From NCBI GenBank assembly GCA_050257855.1, contig JBLMXQ010000061.1, positions 1 through 64,000 of the forward strand: DNA of 64,000 nucleotides. Reading direction: 5' to 3'. The notes beneath the pieces were generated by a model. It had not been told where the DNA came from, made no database searches, and saw only the letters and a program-made list of their open reading frames with translations. Position numbers and translations under genes: made by a program. The number at the start of each line of letters is the position of its first letter. The stretch's first letter is position 1. Shown one piece after another: positions 51,073 to 59,541 of the stretch. This stretch comes from JBLMXQ01 sp050257855. GTDB lineage: Bacteria > Acidobacteriota > Vicinamibacteria > Vicinamibacterales > CAVVIG01.

Positions 51073-52448
51073 CACACCAGAGCCACCTGCTCCGGATTCG
51101 GCTCCGCTCAACAGTACCAGGGCTCGTTCAGGTACGGCACCGTGGCCCGATCGCGGACCGGTTTCGACGCGACGTCTCGGCGGCCGGCGCGGTCGTACGC
51201 GCGGCGGCGGATCTCGTCGAAAAGGACGCCGCGAGCCCCGGCACGGTGCACGCCGACCAGATCCGCCAGCTCCCGCTGCAGATCGTCGACGCGCGGGTCC
51301 GGGTGCGTCCAGCGCCAGGTCAGGGTCGCCGGATCGAAATCTCCGAGGACGCGGCGCATGTCCTCGAGCTCGAGCAGCCGGGAGCCGCGCGGGACGAGCA
51401 GCCGGATCGCGAGCTGAATCGGCGCCACCTGCTCGACGAGATCGAGCACATCGAGCGTATCGAGCAGCTCGCAGTAGGACTCGAGCGTCGTCCACGGATG
51501 GAAGGCGACGAAGGTCGGCGCAAGCATCACGCCGGCCGCACGGCAGGCCTCGAGTGCGTCGAAGAAGCCCTGCCGGGTGTGCCCCTTGTCGAGCCGCTCG
51601 AGCACGGCGTCGTCGATCGACTCGACGGCGCTCGTGATGAAGAGACACCCCGTCCCTCGCAGCCGCGGCAGCAGGTCGCGGTGGCGCAGCAGGTGCTCGA
51701 CCTTGACCGTCACGTCGTAGCTGACCGTCGCATGCGCCGCATGCAGCGCCTCCACGATCCGCAGTGCGTGAGCGGGCCCATTCAGGAAGTCGGGGTCGCC
51801 GAAGGTGATGTGGCGCGCTCCGGCCTCGACCTGCTGGGCGATATCGGCCAGCACGACCTCCGGCTGCACGATTCGGAACTGTCCGCCGTACACGTTGACG
51901 ACCGGACAGTGGCGGCAGAGATGCCGGCAGCCGCGGCTGGCTTCGACGTACCCGACATGCCGCCGCGTCCCGTCCGGGAGCTGCAGCGTGGCGTACTGCG
52001 CCGGCGGCGGGAGCGTCGTCCGGTCCGGGACGAGGAAGCGCAGCCGCGGGAGCGTCGCCGGTTCGGTCGTTCCAGGGACGTATCCCGCCGGATTGCCGGC
52101 CCACTCGACGAGATCCGCCTCGAACTCGCCGCCGAAGACGGCGTCCACTCCGAGCGATCGCAGCCAGTCCGCGTTGAGCGGCGCGTAAAGGCCGAAGGCG
52201 CACAGGCGCGCATCAGGGCGCGCGCCCCGGACGGCTGCCACGACCGGCGCGGCCAGTCGCGTCGCCGTGTGCATCGGGAGATAGACACCCACGACGTCGG
52301 CGTGCGCGGCGAGCACAGGGTCGAACCGCTCGCGAGACAGATCGAGGCACGACACCGTCCATCCGGCGTCTCGCAGCCATGCGGCGGGAGAGGCGAGCCC
52401 GAACGGCTGCCGTCCCATCTCGTAGGTGCCGATGAGCAACGCCTTCAT
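51072..52448 (-). CDS. Radical SAM selenoprotein with Cys-Sec-Ala-Glu-Pro tail
   Basis: This protein has 458 residues when the TGA at 51108-51110 is read as selenocysteine (Sec447). The N-terminal part (about 1-130) resembles a B12-binding fold. The radical SAM cluster is C174, C178 and C181 (CRHLCRHC). The TGA follows Tyr-Cys, and the next codons give Ala-Glu-Pro, then NPEQVALV and a stop. That stop overlaps the ATP-grasp start (TGATG), which is strong evidence for readthrough. I recall a radical SAM family named for CUAEP or CCAEP tails that matches this. If the TGA were a true stop, the protein would end at Cys446. Confidence 0.85.
51078..51110 (-). promoter_or_regulatory. Candidate SECIS element and recoded TGA
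   Basis: The TGA (51110-51108 on the minus strand) is followed after one base by a 7-bp stem CGGAGCC (51106-51100) with GGCTCTG (51084-51078). Inside is an A-T pair, a bulged T (51096), two C-G pairs and a loop GGAGCA that starts 15 bases after the TGA. Spacing, the bulged U and a G-rich apical loop are features of bacterial SECIS hairpins. Confidence 0.6.
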
Positions 52449-52510
52449 GCGGACGCGAATCCCGGCACTGGTGGCATCTGGTTATCTGGACATTATGTGG
52501 TCATTTGCGC

Positions 52511-52540
52511 CCCAATCCCCCGATCTCCCAATCCAATCCC
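52511..52540 (+). repeat. Short degenerate intergenic repeat
   Basis: CCAATCCCC-type heptamer-like units repeat three to four times (CCAATCCCCCGATCTCCCAA and then TCCAATCCC) between the radical SAM and peptide transporter genes. The composition differs from that of the flanking genes. Similar but unrelated motifs occupy other gaps in this window. Confidence 0.4.
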
Positions 52541-52587
52541 AAAAAACCAGATGTTCGGACGCCATCAATTGATAGACTCTGCCATCC

Positions 52588-53862
52588 ATGGCCGAATCGA
52601 ACGCATCGCACCCGCCCGGGCTCTACGTCCTGTTCTTCACCGAGCTGTGGGAGCGCTACTCCTTCTACTCGATGATGGCCATCCTCACGCTCTACATGGA
52701 CGAGGCGCTGCACTTCAGCGCCGCGCGGATCGGCGCCATCTACGGCGGCTATATCGGCGGCGTGTACTTCATGCCGCTCATCGGCGGCTTCATGGCCGAC
52801 CGCCTGCTCGGGTTCAACCGCGCGGTGATCATCGGCGGCGTCCTCATGATGCTCGGGCATCTCGCGCTCGGCATCGAGTCGCTCGCGTTCTTCTACACGG
52901 GGCTCGTGCTCCTGGCGTGCGGCAGCGGCCTGCTCAAGCCGAACGTCTCGACCATCGTCGGCAACCTGTATCGCGACCGCCCGGAGCTGCGCGACGCCGG
53001 CTTCAACATCTTCTATATGGGCATCAACATCGGCGCCTTCATCTCGCCGCTGTCGGTCGCCTGGTTCCACGCGCACTACGGCTGGAGCGTGGCGTTCGCC
53101 TCGGCCGCGGTCGCCATGGCGCTGTCGCTCGGCGTCTTCATCGTCTTCAACCGGCTGATCGCCGGAGCGGCCGGAAAGGTGGAGGCGAAGTCGGCCGAGG
53201 CGTTGTCGGTCACCCCCGGCGAAGCGCGCTCCCGGATCGTCACCTTGCTGGTGATCTTCGTCATCTCCGCGGTGTTCTGGATTGCGTTCTACCAGAACGG
53301 CTTCACCCTGACGTTCTGGGCGCGCGACAACACCGTCACGACCATCCCGCCGGAGAGCTTCCAGTCGGTCGAGCCGCTCGGCGTCATCGTCTTCTCGGGA
53401 TCGATCATCGCCGTCTGGGCGTGGCTGCGCCGCCGGCGGCTCGAGCCGTCGACGCCGATGAAGATGCTGATGGGGGTGCTGCTCGTCGCCGGCGCCTTCG
53501 GCATGATGGCGTTCGCGGGCATGATCGGCGGCGACACGGGCCGCGTGTCGGTCTGGTGGCTCGTCTCCGCCTACCTCGTCATCGCGCTCGGCGAGGTGTG
53601 CCTGAGCCCGATGGGGCTGTCGCTCGTGAACCGCGTGGCGCCACCCCGCAGCCGCGGCGTCCTGATGGGCGGCTGGTTCGTCAGCCTGTCGATCGGCGGC
53701 TACCTCTCGGGCATGCTCGGCAGCTACTGGACGCGCACGCCGCACAGCCGCTTCTTCCTGCTCGTCGTCGGCGTCCTGATGATGGCCACCGTTCTGCTCG
53801 TCGTCCTGATGCCGCGCATCAAGCGGACGATCAGCGCAGTCGAAGCGCAGCAGCAGACCTAG
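52588..53862 (+). CDS. POT-family di/tripeptide transporter
   Basis: This is a 424-residue proton-coupled oligopeptide transporter of the inner membrane. The ExxER proton-coupling motif is at E19, E22 and R23 (FTELWERYSFYSMMAIL). GGFMADRLLGFNRAVIIGG after TM2 and FNIFYMGINIGAFISPL are POT/PTR2 signatures. It has 12 core segments, with no clear extra helices, so it is somewhat shorter than DtpA (about 500). It is divergent from the selenoprotein operon with a 139-base gap. The peptides transported are unknown. Confidence 0.9.
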   Translation: MAESNASHPPGLYVLFFTELWERYSFYSMMAILTLYMDEALHFSAARIGAIYGGYIGGVYFMPLIGGFMADRLLGFNRAVIIGGVLMMLGHLALGIESLAFFYTGLVLLACGSGLLKPNVSTIVGNLYRDRPELRDAGFNIFYMGINIGAFISPLSVAWFHAHYGWSVAFASAAVAMALSLGVFIVFNRLIAGAAGKVEAKSAEALSVTPGEARSRIVTLLVIFVISAVFWIAFYQNGFTLTFWARDNTVTTIPPESFQSVEPLGVIVFSGSIIAVWAWLRRRRLEPSTPMKMLMGVLLVAGAFGMMAFAGMIGGDTGRVSVWWLVSAYLVIALGEVCLSPMGLSLVNRVAPPRSRGVLMGGWFVSLSIGGYLSGMLGSYWTRTPHSRFFLLVVGVLMMATVLLVVLMPRIKRTISAVEAQQQT

Positions 53863-53866
53863 AATA

Positions 53867-53921
53867 GCTGTCGGCTGTCGGCTGTCGGCTGTCGGCACGC
53901 TGACAGCTGATGGCCGACAGC
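53867..53921 (+). repeat. GCTGTCG tandem repeat with inverted copy
   Basis: Four head-to-tail GCTGTCG units start at about 53867 and are followed by inverted copies (GCCGACAGC near 53913-53921), so the transcript can fold into a hairpin. The element fills the gap between the peptide transporter and the LigD-type gene. It may serve as terminator or RNA stabiliser for the transporter. Confidence 0.65.
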
Positions 53922-53939
53922 TGATAGCTGCGAAATCCC

Positions 53940-54758
53940 ATGGCACTGGACGAATACCGCAGGAAGCGCGACTTCACGAAGTCGCCGGAGCCGGCCGGCG
54001 CGGTCCGCGCGCTCGGACGGGGCGAGCGCTTCTTCTGCGTGCAGAAGCACCTGGCCAGCCATCTCCACTACGACTTCCGGCTCGAACACAACGGCGTCCT
54101 GCTGTCCTGGGCGGTGCCGAAGGGGCCTTCGCTCGATCCGAAGGTCCGCCGCCTCGCGATGCACGTCGAGGATCATCCGGTCGACTACGGCGACTTCGAG
54201 GGCGTCATCCCCGAAGGCTACGGCGCCGGGATCGTCATGCTGTGGGATCGCGGCACGTGGACGCCGGAGGTCGACGATGTGGATGCCGCGCTGAAGAAGG
54301 GCGACCTCAAGTTCACCCTCGACGGCTACAAGCTGAAGGGCTCGTGGGTGCTCGTCCGTACCGGCGGTCGCTACCCGGGGGCGCGCGGCGGCGATCCGAA
54401 TCGTTCGTGGCTCCTGATCAAACACCGCGACGAGTGGTCCGGCGACCTCGACATCACCGCGTTCGCTCCCGCCAGCGTCAAGAGCGGCGGCGACTTCGAG
54501 GACATTGTCGGCGCCGACGCGCCCGACCTCTGGCTGTCGAACCGGCCGGCAAAGGGCGGCGAGGCCGGCCAGGTGCTCGCCCGCGTCATCGAGCGCGCCC
54601 TGGCGCTCCGACAGGAGCGGGCCTCGAGCCGTTCGCGCCCGAGGAGCGCCGGGAGCGGCGGCGCCACGAGAACGAAAAGGCCGGCCCGGAAGACGCCGCA
54701 GGCGACTGGCACGAGGAAGAAGGGCACACGCCTACGCTCGCGAAAGAAGACGTCCTGA
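53940..54758 (+). CDS. Stand-alone DNA ligase D 3'-phosphoesterase domain
   Basis: This 272-residue protein matches the LigD phosphoesterase module: FFCVQKHLASHLHYDFRLEHNGVLLSWAVPKGPSL (metal residues H41, H43 and D45 region), LAMHVEDHPVDYGDFEGVIPEGYGAG and SWLLIKHRDEW. It trims 3' ends in non-homologous end joining. Ligase and polymerase parts are absent, so it works alone or with separate Ku and LigD proteins not in this window. The C-terminal 60 residues are a Lys/Arg-rich tail that probably binds DNA. Confidence 0.88.
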   Translation: MALDEYRRKRDFTKSPEPAGAVRALGRGERFFCVQKHLASHLHYDFRLEHNGVLLSWAVPKGPSLDPKVRRLAMHVEDHPVDYGDFEGVIPEGYGAGIVMLWDRGTWTPEVDDVDAALKKGDLKFTLDGYKLKGSWVLVRTGGRYPGARGGDPNRSWLLIKHRDEWSGDLDITAFAPASVKSGGDFEDIVGADAPDLWLSNRPAKGGEAGQVLARVIERALALRQERASSRSRPRSAGSGGATRTKRPARKTPQATGTRKKGTRLRSRKKTS

Positions 54759-57724
54759 CCGCCGCGCTGTTGGCCGCAGCGCTCGCCGTCGCGCGGCAGA
54801 GCGCAGTCTCCACGCGCAACGTCGCCCTCGCCCTGTCCGAGGGGACGTCGATGGCTGCCGCGATGTCGCCGGACGGCCGCTCGGTTGCCGTCGATCTCAT
54901 CGGCGCACTCTGGATTCTGCCAGCCGGCGGCGGCGAAGCGCGCCGGATCACGCCGGACCGGCTCGAGGCGCGCCAGCCGGCATGGTCGCCCGATTCGCGC
55001 ACGATTGCGTTCCAGGGGTACGGCGAGGACGCCGCCTGGCACGTCTACACGATTGCGCCGGACGGCAATTCGCTGCGGCAGCTGACCGACGGCCCGTTCG
55101 ACGACCGCGAGCCGCTCTTCTCGCACGACGGCCGCCGCATCGCGTTCTCGTCGGATCGCGCCGGCGGCATCACCGCCGTCTGGACGCTCGACGTGGCGAC
55201 CGGGACGATCGCCCGCGCTTCGACGCGCGACGGCTGGATGCCGATCTGGTCGCCAGACGACCGGGAGATCGCGTTCGTGTCGAGCGACACGATCGGCTCC
55301 GACCCGTCGAACGGGCGGGCGTCGACGCCCGGCGTCTGGGCCGTCGACGGATCCGGTCAGGAGCGCCTCCTCGTGGACGCACGCCGGGGCGGAATGCCGG
55401 CGGCGATCGCCTGGAGTCCCGACGGATCGCAGCTCGCGGCGACGGGTGGCGACGAGATCGGTACGCATCTGACGGTCGGCGGCCACACGATCTCGTCGGC
55501 CGGCGAGGACGTCTTTCCGTTCCGGCCGCAGTGGCTCGGAGAGGGCGAGCTGCTGTACACGGCTGCCGGCCATATCGTCCGCCGCAGCCTTCCGGGCCAT
55601 CCCCCGGTCAGGATCCCGTTCACGGCGCACCTGACGCTCGCGCGCGACGTCTACACCATCGCCGGACGCACGCTCGAGCCGACTGCTCCGCAGCCGGTCG
55701 CGGGCATCGTGAGCCCGGTGGTCTCGCCCGACGGGCGCTTCATCGCGTTCGCCGCGCGCGGCGACCTCTGGCTCTTGCCGGCGGAGGGAGGCAGCCCGAT
55801 CCCGGTCTCCGACGATCCGTTCGTGGAGAGCGATCCGGCCTGGTCGCCCGACGGCCGCGCGCTGGCGTTCACGAGCGACCGCGGCGGCAGCATGAACGTG
55901 TGGGTGCGGGACCTGCGAACGGGCCGGGATCGGCAGGTGACCGCGCTGCAGGACGGCGCCGCCTCCGGCGCGGCGTGGTCGCCCGACGGGACGCGCATCG
56001 CCTTTCTCGTCAACCGCACCGACCTCGGCATCGTCGACGCGCGCGGCGGCCCGGTCGCGAGGAGCCGGCCGGGATTCGCGGCCGGCGAACTCGGGCGTCC
56101 GACGTGGAGCGCCGACAGCCGGTCCGTCGCCGTCGGCGCGCTCTCGCCGTTCTCGCCCCGCTATCGCGAGGGGCTGAATCAGGTCCTGATCGAGCGCTTC
56201 GACCCCGTCGGCTGGTCGTCGCTGGTGCTCTATCCCGGGCATTCGGCCGGGAATCGGCAGACCCAGGGTCCGGTGTGGGCGCCCGACGGCCGGCACATGG
56301 CGTTCGCGAGCGAGGGACGCCTGTGGGTCGTCCCGACCGAGGAGGGCGGAGCCCCGACGAAGTCACCGGTGCCGATCACGGCGGCCGTCGATCCGTGGCC
56401 GGACTCGCCGAGCTGGGAAGGCGACTCACGCCACCTCGTGTACCTGACGGCGACGGGACTCCGCCGCGTCGGGGCCGATGGCGGTCCGTCGCGATCGATC
56501 GCGTGCACTCTCGCGTGGCAGACGGCGCCGACGCCCGACCGCATCGTGGTGCACGCGGGGCATCTGTTCGACGGCGTCACCGATGCGCTCGAAGGCGCGC
56601 GCGACATCGTCATCGAGCACGGCGTGATTCGCGAGGTCGCGCTGCATCGCGACGACCTCCACGCCGGGACTCTGGTCGACGCGTCGGACGAGGTGGTGAT
56701 CCCGGGCCTGATCGACATGCACACGCATCTCGATCCGGACTACGGATCCGCGCTCGGCCGGATCTGGCTCGCGTACGGCGTGACCAGCGTGCGCAACCCG
56801 TCGGTCAATCCGTACGTCGGCCTCGAAATGCGGGAGGCGTTCGCCAGCGGCCGCCGCCCGGGCCCGCGGGTCTTCCTGTCGGGTCAGGCTTTCGATGGCA
56901 GCCGCGTGTTCTATCCCGGGTACATGCCGATCGTCTCGCGAGCCGAGCTCGACGCGGCGCTCCGCGACTGGTCGCGCTTCCCTCTCGATTTCTTCAAAAC
57001 CTACGTGCGCCTGCCCGACGTGTTCCAGAAGGCGGTCGTCCGGTACGCGCACGCGACGGCGCACGCGCCGGTCACGTCGCACGAGTTGTATCCAGGCGTC
57101 GCGTTCGGGGTCGACGGCGTCGAGCACCTGCGCGGAACCAGCCGGCGCGGGTACTCACCGAAAGTCAGCACGATGGACCGGAGCTACCGGGACGTCGTCG
57201 ACACGATCGTGCGGTCCGGGATGACGCTGACGCCGACGGTGGGTATCCAGGGCGCCTTCGCGCTCGAGGTGTCACGCAACCCGCAGCTCGCCGACGACGA
57301 GCGGCTGACGCTGTTCCCGCCGGACGTCGCCGCCCGTGTGCGCGCCATGCGGAACCCGACCGCGTCCGAGCAGGCGCGCCTGAACGCCGCCATGCGCGCG
57401 TACGGAAAGACGATCAAGGCGATTGCCGACGGCGGCGGCACGCTGCTGGCCGGGACCGATTCGCCCATCATCCCGTTCGGGCTGAGCCTCCATCTCGAGC
57501 TGCAGGCGTACGTGGACGCGGGGCTCACGCCGTTTCAGGCACTGCAGACCGCCACGCTCAACGCTGCGCGCGCGCTCGGGCAGGCCGACCGCCTCGGAAC
57601 GATCGAGCCGGGCCGGCTCGCCGACCTCACCTTCCTCGGCGGCGATCCACTCGCGGACATCCGGCAGACGCTGGACGTCAGGCGGGTGATGAAGGGAGGA
57701 CGAGTGTACGAAACCAGGAATTAG
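54755..57724 (+). CDS. WD40-like PD40 / amidohydrolase fusion protein
   Basis: This protein has about 989 residues. The N-terminal 580 residues are TolB-type PD40 propeller repeats (AAAMSPDGRSVAVDL, PAWSPDSRTIAFQGYG and DPAWSPDGRALAFTSDR). The C-terminal part is an amidohydrolase with VIPGLIDMHTHLDP (HxH), a later SHELYPGVAFGVDGVEHLRG, and LLAGTDSPIIPFGLSLHLELQAYVDAGLTPFQAL. The start is uncertain: no ATG or GTG lies near, CTG 54755 overlaps the previous stop, and TTG 54770 follows; both give a short signal-like segment. It is probably periplasmic, and the substrate is unknown. Confidence 0.8.
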   Translation: MTAALLAAALAVARQSAVSTRNVALALSEGTSMAAAMSPDGRSVAVDLIGALWILPAGGGEARRITPDRLEARQPAWSPDSRTIAFQGYGEDAAWHVYTIAPDGNSLRQLTDGPFDDREPLFSHDGRRIAFSSDRAGGITAVWTLDVATGTIARASTRDGWMPIWSPDDREIAFVSSDTIGSDPSNGRASTPGVWAVDGSGQERLLVDARRGGMPAAIAWSPDGSQLAATGGDEIGTHLTVGGHTISSAGEDVFPFRPQWLGEGELLYTAAGHIVRRSLPGHPPVRIPFTAHLTLARDVYTIAGRTLEPTAPQPVAGIVSPVVSPDGRFIAFAARGDLWLLPAEGGSPIPVSDDPFVESDPAWSPDGRALAFTSDRGGSMNVWVRDLRTGRDRQVTALQDGAASGAAWSPDGTRIAFLVNRTDLGIVDARGGPVARSRPGFAAGELGRPTWSADSRSVAVGALSPFSPRYREGLNQVLIERFDPVGWSSLVLYPGHSAGNRQTQGPVWAPDGRHMAFASEGRLWVVPTEEGGAPTKSPVPITAAVDPWPDSPSWEGDSRHLVYLTATGLRRVGADGGPSRSIACTLAWQTAPTPDRIVVHAGHLFDGVTDALEGARDIVIEHGVIREVALHRDDLHAGTLVDASDEVVIPGLIDMHTHLDPDYGSALGRIWLAYGVTSVRNPSVNPYVGLEMREAFASGRRPGPRVFLSGQAFDGSRVFYPGYMPIVSRAELDAALRDWSRFPLDFFKTYVRLPDVFQKAVVRYAHATAHAPVTSHELYPGVAFGVDGVEHLRGTSRRGYSPKVSTMDRSYRDVVDTIVRSGMTLTPTVGIQGAFALEVSRNPQLADDERLTLFPPDVAARVRAMRNPTASEQARLNAAMRAYGKTIKAIADGGGTLLAGTDSPIIPFGLSLHLELQAYVDAGLTPFQALQTATLNAARALGQADRLGTIEPGRLADLTFLGGDPLADIRQTLDVRRVMKGGRVYETRN

Positions 57725-57765
57725 GGACTATTCCTGGTTCCTGATTTTCGATCTCCTGGATCGTT

Positions 57766-58734
57766 TCATTCTCCCAGCAGCCTGCGCGACAGCACGCTCC
57801 ACACGGCGTACGCGAGCCGCAGGCGATCGTGCCGCGCGATGTCGCCCGTCCAGAAGTCGCCGCCGACCACCTCTGCGTGGTCGGGCAACTGGCCGGACGA
57901 CAGCGGCTCCTTGTGCTCGAGCGCATAGCGGCCGAGCACCTTCGGCGACGGCGACTTGACGTTGGTGATGACGACGTCGACCTTGCGCCGGATCGCTTCC
58001 TCGATGCGCGCGACGGCATCGGCGGCGGTGAAGCCGGCCATGCCGCGCCCCTCCGTGAGCAGGTTGGCGATCAGGATGATCGGACCCTTCATGTCCGCGA
58101 GCGCTTCGGCCACACCGCGCACGAGGAAGATCGGCATCAGGCTGGTGTAGAAGCTCCCCGGGCCGATCGTCACGGCGTCGAACTCGGTGATCGCCTTTGC
58201 GACCGCGGGATGGATTGCCACGGCCGGCTCGAGCCAGATCCGCTGCACGAACCGGCCGGACGACTGCCCGGCGTCGACTTCCACCTCGCCGCGCGTGACC
58301 GAGCCGTCGCCGTACTCGGCGCAGACGGACGCCTGCTGGACGCTGACCGGCCACACGCGCCCGTGGCACCCGAGCAGCGCCCGCAGCCCGTCGATGGCAT
58401 CGAGAAAGTCGCCGCTGTAGCGCTGCATCATCGACAGCAGCAGGTTCCCGCCGGTGTGCCCGCCGAGGCGCGCATGCTCGAGCGTCGGCAGCCTGGCCAG
58501 CAGCACGCGGCGCGCTTCTCTGGCGTTGCGCGACAGCGCCAGCGCGCACTTGAGGATGTCGCCCGGCGGCAGCACCCCGAGCTCGTCGCGAAGCTGACCG
58601 GAGCTGCCGCCGCTGTCGAACATCGTGACGACCGCGTTGACGTGCAGCCACGGATTCGACTTCAGCCCGCCGAGCAGGCTCGGAAGGCCGGTGCCGCCAC
58701 CAAAGCAACCCAGGTTCAGCTCCCGCAGGCGCAT
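57766..58734 (-). CDS. YvcK/CofD-like protein
   Basis: This is a 322-residue protein of the gluconeogenesis factor group (UPF0052/CofD superfamily). The NAD- or nucleotide-sugar-binding start is NLGCFGGGTGLPSLLGGLK. VVTMFDSGGSSGQLRDELGVLPPGDILKCALAL and GGHTGGNLLLSMMQRYSGDF are diagnostic. In Bacillus, YvcK binds UDP-GlcNAc and influences cell shape and wall metabolism on non-glycolytic carbon. It has no whiA or rapZ neighbour here. The 41-base gap on its 3' side is a short repeat-like AT-rich stretch. Confidence 0.88.
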   Translation of the reverse strand: MRLRELNLGCFGGGTGLPSLLGGLKSNPWLHVNAVVTMFDSGGSSGQLRDELGVLPPGDILKCALALSRNAREARRVLLARLPTLEHARLGGHTGGNLLLSMMQRYSGDFLDAIDGLRALLGCHGRVWPVSVQQASVCAEYGDGSVTRGEVEVDAGQSSGRFVQRIWLEPAVAIHPAVAKAITEFDAVTIGPGSFYTSLMPIFLVRGVAEALADMKGPIILIANLLTEGRGMAGFTAADAVARIEEAIRRKVDVVITNVKSPSPKVLGRYALEHKEPLSSGQLPDHAEVVGGDFWTGDIARHDRLRLAYAVWSVLSRRLLGE

Positions 58735-58788
58735 GTCGATAGCTTACTGTGGATGACGAAAGCCGCAGCGTATTCGTACAATAGCGTC

Positions 58789-59541
58789 ATGCCGCATACT
58801 CCGGACGCCGTTCGCGCGCTCGAGCGTGAGCTGCGCGACATCTTCGGTCCACGACTGCATTCACTGGTCGTCTACGGCCTGCGGGTCGCAGGCGCTCCGG
58901 ACGAGCCCGGGCACGGCCCGCATGCCGGCGGGCATCATGCGGCCCCTGCGCCGATCCACACGCTGGCGATCGTCGAGGCGCTCGGGCCCGGGGATCTTCG
59001 CGCGTGCGCCGCCCGGGCGGCCGGCTGGCACGACGCCGGTCTGGCCACCCCGCTGCTTCTCGCCGCTTCGGAGTTCGAGCGCGCGCTCGATGCGTTCCCG
59101 CTCGAGTTCGGCGCGATCGTCGCCGACCACGTCGTCGTCTCGGGCGCGAGCCCGTTCGCACGCCTGAGCGTCGACACGGCCGACGTGCGGCGCGCGTGCG
59201 AGACGCAGGCGCGCAGTCACCTGCTGCACCTGCGTGAGGGGTTCATCGAGACGCGCGGGCGCGGCGACGCGCTCGCCCTCCTCGTCGTGCAGTCGGCGGC
59301 GCCGTTTGCGGCGCTGGTGCAGAGCATCGGGCGGCTGCTCAACGACTCCGCGGGCGATCCGGCCGCCGCCGCCCGCCACGTCGGCCGCGCGGCCGGGATC
59401 GGCGGCGACGTGCTGGAGGAGATCGTCGGGCTGGCCGGCGTCGACGAGATCGCCTCGTCGGAGGCCGAACGGCTGTTCCCCCCGTACCTGACCGCGGTCG
59501 AGCGCCTCGTCGCGTACGTCGACGGCTGGAGCGCCGCGTGA
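58789..59541 (+). CDS. Nucleotidyltransferase-like hypothetical protein
   Basis: This 250-residue protein uses ATG at 58789, 6 bases after TACAAT, so the start may be almost leaderless. The beginning (LERELRDIFGPRLHSLVVYGLRVAG) resembles the first helix-strand of nucleotidyltransferase folds, though the GSxxxG-type active site is not seen. A His/Gly/Pro insert (about 44-60) follows, with helices to the end. It overlaps the TPM gene by 4 bases (GTGA) and so starts the TPM-LemA operon. Confidence 0.6.
   Translation: MPHTPDAVRALERELRDIFGPRLHSLVVYGLRVAGAPDEPGHGPHAGGHHAAPAPIHTLAIVEALGPGDLRACAARAAGWHDAGLATPLLLAASEFERALDAFPLEFGAIVADHVVVSGASPFARLSVDTADVRRACETQARSHLLHLREGFIETRGRGDALALLVVQSAAPFAALVQSIGRLLNDSAGDPAAAARHVGRAAGIGGDVLEEIVGLAGVDEIASSEAERLFPPYLTAVERLVAYVDGWSAA

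Noticed and set aside
51108..51110. TGA as a genuine stop of the radical SAM gene
   Set aside because: The downstream Ala-Glu-Pro tail and the TGATG coupling at the next in-frame stop argue for recoding.
57829..58788. Upstream extension of the nucleotidyltransferase-like gene
   Set aside because: It is antisense to the YvcK-like gene; ATG 58789 gives the plausible N terminus.
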